64,000 nucleotides of DNA from CAVRCA01 sp963719345 (GTDB lineage: Bacteria > Pseudomonadota > Alphaproteobacteria > Acetobacterales > Acetobacteraceae): the NCBI GenBank assembly GCA_963719345.1, contig CAVRCA010000004.1, positions 186,001 through 250,000 on the forward strand, given 5' to 3'. The notes beneath the pieces are model-generated. The model was not told the origin of the DNA, did not search any database, and was given only the letters and a program-made list of their open reading frames with translations. This document shows positions 1 through 8,728 of the stretch, piece after piece; position 1 is the first letter of the stretch, and each line of letters begins with the position of its first letter. A program made the position numbers and the translations under genes.

Positions 1-307
1 TCCAGGCCGGCCGCTGCTCCCGCGAGTGGGGCAGGACGAAGCGCATCGGCCAGGCGATGTGCGGCGCGATGGAGAGGAGCACCTCCCGCTCCCGCAGCGC
101 CTCCCGCACCAGGCGGAACTCGTAGTATTCGAGGTAGCGCAGGCCGCCGTGGATCAACTTGCTGGACGCGGAAGAGGTCGCGCCGGCCAGGTCACCTTGC
201 TCGCACAGGACCACGCGGAGGCCGCGGCCCGCCGCGTCGCGCGCAATACCGGCGCCGTTGATGCCGCCGCCGACGACCAGCAGGTCGGCCTCTAGCCGTT
301 CCGTCAA
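1..307 (-). CDS. glpD: Glycerol-3-phosphate dehydrogenase, N-terminal part
   Basis: This is the first ~100 codons of an FAD-dependent membrane-associated sn-glycerol-3-phosphate dehydrogenase, which oxidises glycerol-3-phosphate to dihydroxyacetone phosphate and passes electrons to quinone. The Rossmann FAD motif GGGINGAG lies at about residues 13-20. The family blocks SSKLIHGGLRYLE and APHIAWPMRFVLPHS follow in order and run to the window edge. I chose a TTG start at 307 because GGGGAG lies just upstream and the family N-terminus fits; no ATG is available in frame. glpR lies upstream on the same strand, so a glpR-glpD operon is likely. The rest of the gene is outside the window. Confidence 0.88.
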   Translation of the reverse strand, partial: MTERLEADLLVVGGGINGAGIARDAAGRGLRVVLCEQGDLAGATSSASSKLIHGGLRYLEYYEFRLVREALREREVLLSIAPHIAWPMRFVLPHSREQRPAW

Positions 308-423
308 GACCGCTCTCCCCGCGAGCCCTCGCTTCTCCGGCGGCTCCCGTTCGCTGCGGAAGGTGACACAAAATGTTGCTAAAGCAAACTTCGATTTTCG
401 CTATCGATCTTTTTCGGGTATGA

Positions 424-1242
424 TCATTCCTCCTCGGCCACCACCAGCTCGCCCCCGGCCTCCGCCAGCAAGGCGGGGATGGGATCGGGAGGGCGGCAGT
501 CGGTGCAGAAGATCTGCACGTGGCGAAGGGAGCCGAGCCGCACCATGGCGCTGCGACCGAATTTGGAATGGTCGGCGACCAGCATCACTCGGCGGGCATT
601 GCGCATGATCGCCTGTGCCACCCGTACCTCTCGTGCATCGTAGTCCAGCAACGTGCCATCCGCGGGGTCGATCGCGCTGATGCCGATGATGCCGTAGTCG
701 ACACGGAACCCGTCGATGAACTCGACCGAGGCCTCGCCGACCACGCCGCCATCGCTGCGGCGCACCAGGCCGCCGGCGATGAGCACCTCGAAGTCAGGGC
801 GGCGGCTGAGCCGCGTCGCCACGTTCAGGTTGTTGGTGATGACCCGGAGACCTTCATGCCGCATCAGGGCGTCGGCCACCGCTTCCGTCGTCGTGCCGAT
901 GTTGATGAACAGGGAGGTGCGGTTGGGGATGCGGGAAGCGGCGGCGACAGCGATGCGCTCCTTCGCGCCGCGATGGAACACCTGGCGGTCGACGTAGCCG
1001 ATGTTCTCCGTGCTGGAGCGATGCGCTGCGGCTCCCCCGTGATGTCGGGCCAGTCGTCCCGACTGTTCCAGTTCTCGCAGGTCGCGGCGAATGGTTTGCG
1101 GCGTCACGTCGAAGCGTGCTGCCAGCCGCCCAACTTCGACGAACGCCTCGTCCGTGGCGAGGGCAGCGATCGCCTCCTGGCGCTCCGCCGCGGATAGCCG
1201 CCCGCGCGCGTCCGGCGGGGCCGCAGGGCCGAGTGTCTTCAT
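424..1242 (-). CDS. glpR: DeoR-family glycerol-3-phosphate regulon repressor
   Basis: A 272-residue DeoR-family repressor. The N-terminal winged helix-turn-helix (about residues 17-70) contains TPQTIRRDLREL, the DeoR recognition helix. The C-terminal DeoRC sugar-phosphate sensor domain has INIGTTTEAVADAL (about residues 113-126), ITNNLNVA and DYDAREVRVAQ, which are typical of GlpR. Known members repress glycerol and glycerol-3-phosphate catabolism until glycerol-3-phosphate binds. It stands 116 bases upstream of glpD on the same strand, which supports the glp assignment. The exact start (ATG 1242 or a later in-frame codon) is uncertain. The IS481 element begins only 78 bases upstream of the start and may have altered the promoter. 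Confidence 0.87.
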   Translation of the reverse strand: MKTLGPAAPPDARGRLSAAERQEAIAALATDEAFVEVGRLAARFDVTPQTIRRDLRELEQSGRLARHHGGAAAHRSSTENIGYVDRQVFHRGAKERIAVAAASRIPNRTSLFINIGTTTEAVADALMRHEGLRVITNNLNVATRLSRRPDFEVLIAGGLVRRSDGGVVGEASVEFIDGFRVDYGIIGISAIDPADGTLLDYDAREVRVAQAIMRNARRVMLVADHSKFGRSAMVRLGSLRHVQIFCTDCRPPDPIPALLAEAGGELVVAEEE

Positions 1243-1320
1243 GACGCCATCCTAGCGAAGCGTGCCGAACGGGCCATAGATGTTGCGTCACGAATGCGAA
1301 AGCAGCAAATTTTCGTAATG

Positions 1321-2563
1321 TGTAGAAGTCTTGATGTGATCTGACGGTCACCCCAAAATCGGTGGGGTTGGAGGCCGGGGCGCGGAGCCCATGCGAAGCG
1401 CAGCGCCCCGGCCGGTGCCACTGGAGAGACCGTCATGACGATGACCGAGCGCAAGGTGATCAAGGCGAAGGTGGGCCTGCTGGAACTGGCCAAGCAGTTG
1501 GGCAGCGTGACGCAGGCCTGCCGCGTCATGGGCTACAGCCGGGACAGCTTCTATCGCTTCCGAGATCTCTACGAGAAGGGCGGCGACCTGGCGCTGGCCG
1601 AGATCACCCGGTCCAAGCCCAACCTGAGGAATCGCGTCTCGCCGGAGGTGGAGGCTGCTGTGGCGGCGATGGCCATCGAAGAACCTGCCTGGGGCCAAGC
1701 CCGTGCCGCCAACGAACTGAAGAAGCGGGGCACCGACGTCTCCGCCTTTGGCGTTCGCTCCATCTGGCTGCGCCACGATCTCGAGACGATGAAGAAGCGG
1801 CTGAAAGCGCTGGAAGCCAAGGTCGCCCAGGACGGCGACGTGCTCACCGAAAGCCAGCTGGTCGCGCTGGAGAAGGCCAAGGTCGAGAAGGAGGCCCACG
1901 GCGAGTTCGACAGCGAGCATCCAGGCTACTGCCTGGCACAGGACACCTTCTACGTCGGCACGCTGAAAGGCGTCGGGCGGGTCTACCAGCAGACGGTGAT
2001 CGACACCTACGCCAAGGTTGGCTTCGCCAAGCTCTACACGCGCAAGACGCCGCTGACCGCCGCCGATGTCCTGAACGACCGGGTGATCCCGTTCTTCGAC
2101 GAGCACGGGATCCGGGTTGACCGGATCCTGACCGATCGCGGCACGGAGTATTGCGGCGCCCACGACCGGCACGAGTATGAGCTCTACCTCGCCGTCGAAG
2201 ACATCGACCATACCCGAACCAAGGTGAAGAGCCCGCAGACCAACGGCATCTGCGAACGGTTCCACAAGACGCTGCTGGACGAGTTCTATCGCGTCGCTTT
2301 CCGCAAGAAGGTCTACGACACGGTGGACGCGCTGCAGGCCGACCTCGATATCTGGGTGACAGGCTACAATGAGCAGCGCACGCATCAAGGCCGTTGGTGC
2401 TTCGGCAAGACCCCGATGCAGACTTTCCTCGACAGCGCCGACGCCGCGCGCGAAAAGCAGAACCCGGCAAAGGCCGCCTGACGAGAACAGCTGACACGTT
2501 CGATCCGGCGGACACCCACCACGCCAGATCAAACGACCGTCAGATCAAGTCGCTACTTCTACA
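1321..2563 (+). mobile_element. IS481-family insertion sequence, copy 1
   Basis: The element has imperfect terminal inverted repeats: TGTAGAAGT at 1321 is matched by its complement ending at 2563, and the perfect inner 13-mer TGATCTGACGGTC at 1337-1349 is matched inverted at 2535-2547. It carries one transposase gene. A near-identical copy at 7200-8436 confirms the limits because similarity ends at both edges. Its right end abuts an IS110 transposase remnant whose 3' part is missing. I see no clear target-site duplication. Confidence 0.85.
1435..2481 (+). CDS. IS481-family transposase (DDE)
   Basis: A 348-residue transposase with an N-terminal helix-turn-helix (QACRVMGYSRDSFYRF, about residues 28-43) and an integrase-like catalytic core. 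The acidic triad is visible: Asp in LAQDTFYVGT (about 168), Asp in ILTDRGTEYCG (about 232), Glu in NGICERFHKTLLDEFY (about 273). It has an ATG start with GAGAG upstream. The length and motifs are complete, so this copy looks functional, unlike the frameshifted copy at 7309. It acts on the inverted repeats at 1321 and 2563. Confidence 0.93.
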   Translation: MTMTERKVIKAKVGLLELAKQLGSVTQACRVMGYSRDSFYRFRDLYEKGGDLALAEITRSKPNLRNRVSPEVEAAVAAMAIEEPAWGQARAANELKKRGTDVSAFGVRSIWLRHDLETMKKRLKALEAKVAQDGDVLTESQLVALEKAKVEKEAHGEFDSEHPGYCLAQDTFYVGTLKGVGRVYQQTVIDTYAKVGFAKLYTRKTPLTAADVLNDRVIPFFDEHGIRVDRILTDRGTEYCGAHDRHEYELYLAVEDIDHTRTKVKSPQTNGICERFHKTLLDEFYRVAFRKKVYDTVDALQADLDIWVTGYNEQRTHQGRWCFGKTPMQTFLDSADAAREKQNPAKAA

Positions 2564-3058
2564 CCTTCACCCGTTCGCCCAAGTCCGCCACGCGCCCGAT
2601 CCCCTGGGGCGCGATGATGCCGAGTTCCGCCATATGCCCGCGCAATGCGTTCACCAGCATTGTTCGCTGCCGCACGAGCAAGTCACGCGTCCGGTGCAAC
2701 ATCAGAACCGCCGGCTGCTCGGCCGACTTCACCGGCACGAACCGCATGGTCGGCCGGGTCACGGCCTCGCAGATCGCCTCGGCATCGGCCACGTCTGTCT
2801 TGCCACGCTTGACGTAGGGCTTCACGTAAGAGGCTGGCATTAGCCGCACCTCGTGGCCCAGCACCCTGATCTCGCGTGCCCAGTAGTGGGCTGTGCCGCA
2901 TGCCTCAATGCCTATCAGGCACGGGGGCAGGCCTTTAAGAACGCCAGAACCTCCGTGCGTTGCAGCTTGCGGCGTAGCACGGCCTTGCCGGCTCCATTAA
3001 CGCCGTGCGCCTGGAACACGCGCTTGGCGATATCCAGGCCGATTGTGGTAATCTCCAT
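2562..3058 (-). pseudogene. IS110-family transposase remnant (5' part, frameshifted)
   Basis: The N-terminal half of an IS110-type DEDD transposase. From ATG 3058 it reads MEITTIGLDIAKRVFQ, the family's first acidic motif. After about 40 residues the frame breaks near 2925 by one base. The second frame continues with CLIGIEACGTAHYW, VRLMPASYVKPYVKRGK and DVADAEAICEAV (DEDD residues). Coding stops abruptly at about 2562, where the IS481 right end begins, so IS481 removed or displaced the C-terminal Ser domain. It cannot encode a working enzyme. Confidence 0.85.
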
Positions 3059-3060
3059 GT

Positions 3061-3132
3061 GGACGGCTCCGTCCAGCTCGTTGCACTCAACAGCCACGAG
3101 CTTGGCACACTGATGCCGAACAGGAGCCGTCC
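3061..3132 (-). ncRNA. Candidate structured RNA upstream of the IS110 remnant
   Basis: Directly upstream of the IS110-type start codon at 3058 lies a nested inverted repeat. GGACGGCTCC at 3061-3070 pairs with GGAGCCGTCC at 3123-3132, and inside it AGCTCGT at 3075-3081 pairs with ACGAGCT at 3096-3102. In IS110-group elements the non-coding end upstream of the transposase is known to encode a bridge RNA, so this may be its surviving stem. It is short (about 72 bases) and is cut by the IS630 remnant at about 3135, so it could equally be only an element end. Confidence 0.35.
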
Positions 3133-3135
3133 ACC

Positions 3136-3643
3136 GCATCAGGTTCGCCGACGAAGCCCGGGTCGGCCAGAAGAAAAAGATCACCCGCCGTTGGACCAGG
3201 CGCGGAACCCGGCCCTCGGCGCCGCGCGACCAGCGCACCGCCTCGACCTACATCTTCGGCGCCATCTGCCCGGCAGAGGGGAAAGCAGCCGGCCTCGTCC
3301 TGCCCTGGTGCAACACCGCGGCAATGAACCTTCACCTCGCGGCCATCTCCGCCGAGGTCGCGCCAGGCCGGCATGCGGTGCTGCTGGTCGATCAGGCCGG
3401 ATGGCATCTGCCCCCCCCGCCTCGTGGTGCCCGACAACATCACTGTCGTTCCGCTACCTGCCAAATGCCCCGACTGAACCCACAGGAAAACGTCTGGCAG
3501 TTCATGCGCGACAACTGGCTCTCCAATCGGATTTTCACCTGCACCGACAACATCGTCGATCACTGCTGCGACGCCTGGAACAAGCTCGCCAGCCCTGGAC
3601 CATCATGTCGATCGGGCTGCGCGACTGGGCACACGGGTTCTGA
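3136..3643 (+). pseudogene. IS630-family transposase remnant (C-terminal part)
   Basis: Decayed 3' part of an IS630/Tc1-mariner-like DDE transposase. Readable pieces in order are FADEARVGQKKKITRRWTRRG, YIFGAICPAEGKAAG, LLVDQAGWHLPP (second Asp) and LNPQENVWQFMRDNW (final Glu). At least two frame changes are needed, near the CCCCCCCC run at 3413-3420 and near 3590. The N-terminal helix-turn-helix and first Asp region are absent. It is bounded by the IS110 remnant on the left and by the IS1111-type element on the right. Confidence 0.82.
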
Positions 3644-3724
3644 TCAGAGAGTTCTATGGGATGGCCCGCCCCTGACTTCCTCGGCAGCGTAGGCTCGCCG
3701 GGGAACCGGGAAAGGAGCCCATCA

Positions 3725-4761
3725 ATGCAAATCGCCGTTCTGGGGATTGACTTGGGGAAAAACAGCTGCAGCCTCGTGGGGCTGGATGAGGCTGGTGCGG
3801 TGATCAAGCGACGGCGTGTCCGGCCGGAGAGTATCCCCGCCTTTACGAAATCGATGCCCCCCTGCGTCGTAGCGATGGAGGCTTGCTGTGGCGCGCATCA
3901 CCTCGGCCGGCTCCTGGCAGCCCAGGGTCACACCGTCCGCTTGATGTCGCCCGAATACGCACGCCCCTATGTCAAGGCGCAGAAGAACGACGACCGGGAC
4001 GCGGAGGCGATCGCCGAGGCGGCCAGCCGGCCGACGATGCGCTTCGTCGAGCCAAAAGCGAGGAGCAGCTCGACGTGCAAACGCTGCACCGTGCCCGCGA
4101 GCGTCTGGTCGGCGAACGCACTGCGCTGATCAACCAGCTGCGCGCCATTCTGCTGGAACGCGGAGTGACAGTTGCTCAGGGACGCCGCAAGCTGGAGCAG
4201 CATCTTGCGGCGATGCTCGACGCCGGTGACGACACCTCGATCGGTCCGCGGATGCGCCGTCTGATCGACGATATGCGTGCCGAGTGGCGCGAACTCGACC
4301 GACGGATCGCCGCATTCGACAACGAGTTCGCTGCCCGCGCGCGCAGCGATGCCAACGCGCGGCGGCTGGCGACCATCCCCGGCATCGGCGTGCTGAATGC
4401 GACCGCGCTGGTGGCCGCGATTGGCAACGGCGAGACCTTCGCGCGTGGACGCGATCTCGCGGCGTGGCTCGGGCTGGTGCCGCGCCAAGTCACGACAGGC
4501 GGCAAACCTCGGTTGGTCGGCATCACCAAGCGCGGCAACAAATATCTGCGCAAGCTGCTGATCCACGGCGCTCGGTCCGTCCTGCCGGTGCTCGCGGCGA
4601 GCGCCACGCCACTCGGCGGCTGGTTACAGGCGCTGTTGAAGCGCATGCATAAGAACGTGGCCGTAGTCGCCCTGGCCAACAAGCTGGCGCGCATCGTTTG
4701 GGCGGTGCTGCGGCGAGGCGCAGCGTTCGACCCCGCAGCAGCCTCAAGCGCGACAGCCTAG
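3725..4761 (+). pseudogene. IS1111-type transposase, frameshifted
   Basis: The start is ATG 3725 with AAAGGAG upstream. The first frame gives the DEDD N-terminal motifs VLGIDLGKNSCSLVGLD, VVAMEACCGAHH and AQKNDDRDAEAIAEAA. It breaks at about 4060 (after TMRFVEP) by loss of one base. The second frame continues with EEQLDVQTLHRARERLVGER, then the Tnp20/IS116-IS110-IS902 C-terminal domain: TIPGIGVLNATALVAA, WLGLVPRQVTTGGKPRLVG, GNKYLRKLLIHGARSV. Comparison with the intact relative at 29940 shows exactly where the base is missing. Restoring it would give about 345 residues. Confidence 0.87.
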
Positions 4762-5007
4762 TCGGGATCGGCCGAGCATAAGGCGCGAGCTGCCGATCGG
4801 CCGCTGATGTCTGCTGGTGGTGAAAGCGAGATGGCCTGACAGTCGACCGGCGTTCTGGAAACCTGGCTATACCAATGGCGCGATTTGTCGCCGTGAGAGT
4901 TTATGAGGACCGGGACGCGCGGATCTCCATCTTGGCCGGGCCATGCCCAGGGGCCGGATACGTTGACGCAGACTGCTCAAATCAGATCGCTGAAATCGCT
5001 TGCCGAC
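4762..5007 (+). ncRNA. Candidate bridge/seekRNA region of the IS1111-type element (copy at 3661)
   Basis: About 245 bases with no reading frame lie between the transposase stop and the right subterminal repeat. Long blocks match the equivalent region of the 29881 element: GAGATGGCCTGACAGTCGAC, GCGCGGATCTCCATCTTGGC and GCAGACTGCTCA. Two hairpins sit at the same places in both copies but with different stem bases: GGCG 4877-4880/CGCC 4889-4892, and GGGC 4938-4941/GCCC 4945-4948 within an outer GGCC/GGCC stem. IS1111-group elements are known to encode their guide RNA downstream of the transposase. The conservation and compensatory stem changes fit an RNA; exact ends are unknown. Confidence 0.55.
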
Positions 5008-5150
5008 GGGGCGGGCCATACGATTGGTATTAGTTCGCCACCGGAACGCCGACCCGCCGGGCACGAACCTGTGGCACTGTCTGCCGGCTGTCGGCTTAAA
5101 CTCTGAACCAGGGGTGCCCTGCGCCGGCAGCACAATGCAGGGAGGGAGCC

Positions 5151-6397
5151 ATGGACGTTCTCCACCCGCGCTGCGCGGGGCTTGACGTGCACAAGGACAC
5201 GGTGGTGGCCGGCATCCGAGTAGCGGCCAGCGGTCCAGCCAAGACCCAAGTGCGCACGTTCGACACCACCACACCGGACCTACTGGCCTTGGCAGCGTGG
5301 CTGGCGGAGAACGGCTGCACGCATGTCGCGATGGAGGCCACCGGCGTCTACTGGAAGCCGGTCTGGCACATCCTCGCCGACGGCGAAGTCGAGCTGATCC
5401 TGGCCAACGCGGCGCATGTGAAGAACGTGCCTGGCCGCAGGACCGATGTCGCCGACGCGCTCTGGCTGGCCGACCTGCTGGCGCACGGCCTGATCCGCCC
5501 GAGCTTCGTGCCGGAGGCGCCGACGCAGGAGATGCGGGCGCTGCTGCGCACCCGCAAGCAGCTGGTGCGCGAGCAAGCCAGCCACATCCAACGCATCCAG
5601 AAGACGCTGGAGGATGCCAATCTTAAGCTCGGCTCGGTGCTGACGCAGATCATGGGCGTCAGCGGCCGCGCCATCTTGCGGGCCCTGATTGACGGTGAGC
5701 GCGATCCGGACACGCTGGCCACCCTGGTGCAGCGCGGCGTCAAGGCACCCCCGGCGAAGCTGCGGGCCGCTCTGCAGGGGCGCGTCACCGAGCGGCATCG
5801 CTTCCTGCTGCGCCTGCATCTGCACCAGGTGGACGCTCTTGATGCAGCCATTGCCGAAATCGACGCGGAGGTGGATCGCGATCTCGACCTTTCCGCCAGG
5901 CTGTCCACCAGTTGCGGACCATCCCGGGGGTCGGTGACCTGACCGCCCAGGTCATCGTCTCCGAGATCGGCCTCGACATGAGCCGCTTCCCCACCGCCGG
6001 CCACCTGATCTCCTGGGCGGGCCTGTGCCCGCGCAACGACGAGAGCGCGGGCAAGCGACGCTCAACGCGACTACGCAAGGGTGCTCCGTGGCTCAAGACC
6101 ACGCTCGTGCAATGCGCCTGGGCGGCTAGCCGGAAGAAGGCCAGCTACCTGCAAGCCCAGTTCCAACGCCTGCGCCACCGCCGGGGACCCAAAAAGGCCA
6201 TCTGCGCGGTCGCCGCCTCGATCCTGACCGCCGCCTATCACATGCTGCGCGACGGCACCTTCTATCAGGACCTCGGCGCCAGCCACTTCCACCGCAGTTC
6301 ACCCGAAAACCAGGCCAGCCGCCTGGCACGACAAATCGCAAAGCTTGGCTTCACCTGCGTGCTCACCCCCGCCACAACGGGGACGGTTTCTGTTTAG
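5151..6397 (+). pseudogene. IS110-family transposase, frameshifted
   Basis: A different IS110 subgroup from its left neighbour. ATG 5151 (GGGAGGGAG upstream) gives CAGLDVHKDTVVAGIR, HVAMEATGVYWKPVW and PGRRTDVADALWLADLL (DEDD residues). The frame changes by one base near 5905. The second frame supplies IPGVGDLTAQVIVSEIG, HLISWAGLCPRNDESAGKRR and KGAPWLKTTLVQCAWAA, the conserved C-terminal domain. Corrected length would be about 415 residues, normal for the family. The 130 bases upstream (5020-5150) are non-coding and would hold the left end and any guide RNA; I could not define them further. Confidence 0.85.
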
Positions 6398-6444
6398 GTT
6401 GCACGGTATCGAGCAGCCGCGCTAGCACGGCGGATCGGCTCCCT

Positions 6445-6690
6445 ATGGGCATGGCTGGCAGTGGCAGCAACGGGAGAAAGATCGTCAAGGCGATCGAGAC
6501 CTGGTGCCAAAAGTCGCTGCGGGCCGATTACAAGCCTCTCGGCGACGGAAGCTTCGCTGCGGCGCTGCGCGAGGCGCGCGAGAGCGACGAAGAGTTCTCG
6601 GCCCGAGGCAAAGCGTATTTTGAAGCCGACGTCGAGGCCACGGCCCAGAACGTCTCCACCTGCGACGGCCCGATATGCAGCCCCTGTACC
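6445..6690 (+). other. Unidentified coding remnant
   Basis: From ATG 6445 an open frame reads MGMAGSGSNGRKIVKAIETW and continues in a plausible soluble, charged protein (RADYKPLGDGSFAAALREAR) for about 80 codons. It then runs into the end of the IS3 element, where the sequence loses coding character. I do not recognise the family. It is probably the 5' part of a gene cut by IS3 insertion. Codon use is GC-rich like the flanking DNA. Confidence 0.3.
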
Positions 6691-6720
6691 GCCCGCGGTT
6701 GTTGGAACACCAAGTTGAGC

Positions 6721-7199
6721 CTATGCGGCGATCGCCGCGGGTTGAAGCTGCTGCTGGCGAAAGGTGGTTGGCGTGATGAAGCCGTGCCGCTCGATCAGCC
6801 AGGTCGTGTTGTAGGTTCCCGAAACTCCAGCAGGGCTTGGCGCAGCGCCTCGACAGTGTCGAAGGTCCGCAGCCAGAGAAGGTTCTCCTTCGAACCATGA
6901 TCGTGCCGCACGGAGAGACCGCGGCCGACGGCGTTGCCAAAACCGCCGAAGTGCTGCCGCACGCCCTGCCGGATCGGCTCCAGGGCCTAGAAGCGGGTCG
7001 CCCGTGTGGCGGCATGGATGCCGACGCATTCGGCGGAGCAGTGGTCGATGGCGATGAACACCGCCGCTTGGCCCTCGCCGGTGATCGTGGTGGTCAGATC
7101 GGTGCCCCACAGGGTGTCCACCGTGGCGGGGATGATGGTGCCGTCATGGCTGCGCGGCCCGCGTAGCGCGCCGACCCGCGATGGCGCGAGCAGATCATG
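6721..7199 (-). pseudogene. IS3-family OrfB, 3' part (degenerate)
   Basis: Minus-strand remains of the integrase core. VDTLWGTDLTTTITGEGQAA and VFIAIDHCSAECVGIHAA carry the first catalytic Asp region, FGGFGNAVGRGLSVRHDHGS the second. The C-terminal tail LIERHGFITPTTFRQQQLQP ends at 6721. An in-frame stop near 6987 and at least one frameshift near 6830 interrupt it. It joins the OrfB 5' part across the nested IS481. Confidence 0.75.
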
Positions 7200-8436
7200 T
7201 GTTAAAGTCTTGATGTGATCTGACGGTCACCCATCGGTGGGGTTGGAGGCCGGGCGCGGAGCCCATGCGAAGCTCCGCGCCCCGGCCGGTGCCACTGGAG
7301 AGACCGTCATGACGATGACCGAGCGCAAGGTGATCAAGGCGAAGGTGGGCTGTTGGAACTGGCCAAGCAGTTGGGCAGTGTGACGCAGGCCTGCCGCGTC
7401 ATGGGCTACAGCCGGGACAGCTTCTACCGCTTCCGAGATCTCTACGAGAAGGGCGGCGACCTGGCGCTGGCCGAGATCACCCGGTCCAAGCCCAACCTGA
7501 GGAATCGCGTCTCGCCGGAGGTGGAGGCTGCTGTGGCGGCGATGGCCATCGAAGAACCTGCCTGGGGCCAAGCCCGTGCCGCCAACGAACTGAAGAAGCG
7601 GGGCACCGACGTCTCCGCCTTTGGCGTTCGCTCCATCTGGCTGCGCCACGATCTCGAGACGATGAAGAAGCGGCTGAAAGCGCTGGAAGCCAAGGTCGCC
7701 CAGGACGGCGACGTGCTCACCGAAAGCCAGCTGGTCGCGCTGGAGAAGGCCAAGGTCGAGAAGGAGGCCCACGGCGAGTTCGACAGCGAGCATCCAGGCT
7801 ACTGCCTGGCACAGGACACCTTCTACGTCGGCACGCTGAAGGGCGTCGGGCGGGTCTACCAGCAGACGGTGATCGACACCTACGCCAAGGTTGGCTTCGC
7901 CAAGCTCTACACGCGCAAGACGCCGTTGACCGCCGCTGACGTCCTGAACGACCGGGTGATCCCGTTCTTCGACGAGCACGGGATCCGGGTTGACCGGATC
8001 CTGACCGATCGCGGCACGGAGTATTGCGGCGCCCACGACCGGCACGAGTATGAGCTCTACCTCGCCGTCGAAGACATCGACCATACCCGAACCAAGGTGA
8101 AGAGCCCGCAGACCAACGGCATCTGCGAACGGTTCCACAAGACGCTGCTGGACGAGTTCTATCGCGTCGCTTTCCGCAAGAAGGTCTACGACACGGTGGA
8201 CGCGCTGCAGGCCGACCTCGATATCTGGGTGACAGGCTACAATGAGCAGCGCACGCATCAAGGCCGTTGGTGCTTCGGCAAGACCCCGATGCAGACTTTC
8301 CTCGACAGCGCCGACGCCGCGCGCGAAAAGCAGAACCCGGCAAAGGCCGCCTGACGAGAACAGCTGACACGTTCGATCCGGCGGACACCCACCACGCCAG
8401 ATCAAACGACCGTCAGATCAAGTCGCTACTTCTTCA
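7200..8436 (+). mobile_element. IS481-family insertion sequence, copy 2
   Basis: Nearly identical to 1321-2563, with the same inner repeat TGATCTGACGGTC at 7216-7228 and inverted at 8408-8420. The outermost bases differ slightly (TGTTAAAGT on the left). It interrupts the IS3 OrfB gene, so it is younger than the IS3 element. It differs from copy 1 by a few substitutions, small deletions in the leader (near 7231-7275) and one base missing in the transposase. Confidence 0.85.
7309..8354 (+). pseudogene. IS481-family transposase, early frameshift
   Basis: Same protein as the copy at 1435 except that one base is missing near 7350 (GGGCTGTTGG here, GGGCCTGCTGG in copy 1), so translation from ATG 7309 fails after about 14 codons. 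The remainder is open from an in-frame TTG at 7353 and keeps the helix-turn-helix and all three catalytic acids (333 residues). Re-initiation there is possible but there is no convincing ribosome binding site. Copy 1 could act on this copy in trans. Confidence 0.85.
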
Positions 8437-8728
8437 CATCAGCCGCAGCACCCGCCGCAGCGATGTCCGGATGCCGCCGTGGCGCAGCCGGGCCCAGAGC
8501 TTGCGATGACCCTCGCCGTGGAATGGGCTGGCGGCGAGCACGGCGCGGATCGCAGCCAGCAGCTCCGGATCCGGCATGGCGCCGACCGGGCCCCGCCGCC
8601 GCACGGGCGGTGACGACTGGCGCCGGCGCACGCTGGCGGTAGATACCTGATCGGGCGAGCCGCCAAACCCGGCAGACCGCGGCGAGACCATACCGCTTGC
8701 CGCTGACCGGCGAGACGGATCGGCTCAT
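8437..8728 (-). pseudogene. IS3-family OrfB, 5' part
   Basis: Starts at ATG 8728, overlapping the OrfA stop. It reads MSRSVSPVSGKRYGLAAVCR, then shifts frame near 8590 to PDPELLAAIRAVLAASPFHG, GHRKLWARLRHGGIRTSLRR, the HTH_21 region that precedes the integrase core. The gene is cut at 8437 by IS481 copy 2 and resumes at 7199. Confidence 0.75.

Larger units (their letters stand above)
3661..5019 (+). mobile_element. IS110 family (IS1111-type) insertion sequence, decayed copy
   Basis: The element is bounded by subterminal inverted repeats ATGGCCCGCCCC (3661-3672) and GGGGCGGGCCAT (5008-5019), as in IS1111-group members. It has a transposase gene followed by about 250 bases of non-coding DNA. 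The same organisation and the same end sequences recur at 29881-31233, which fixes the limits. A few further bases outside the repeats (for example TATGGG on the left) may belong to the element. The transposase here has a frameshift. Confidence 0.85.

Noticed and set aside
1310..1325. Target-site duplication of IS481 copy 1
   Set aside because: The bases flanking 1321 and 2563 do not match; the two flanks are different DNA (glpR upstream versus IS110), so a rearrangement has probably removed it.
1348..2532. 394-codon minus-strand frame opposite the IS481 transposase (repeated at 7227-8405)
   Set aside because: Antisense shadow of the transposase; it recurs only because the element is duplicated.
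5890..5930. Programmed frameshifting in the IS110-type transposase
   Set aside because: No slippery sequence or stimulatory hairpin is seen at the break, and IS110 transposases are normally single frames, so a mutation or error is more likely.
7190..8446. Target-site duplication of IS481 copy 2 (ATCA/CATCA similarity)
   Set aside because: The apparent repeat depends on shifting the element ends by several bases and is too short to be trusted.
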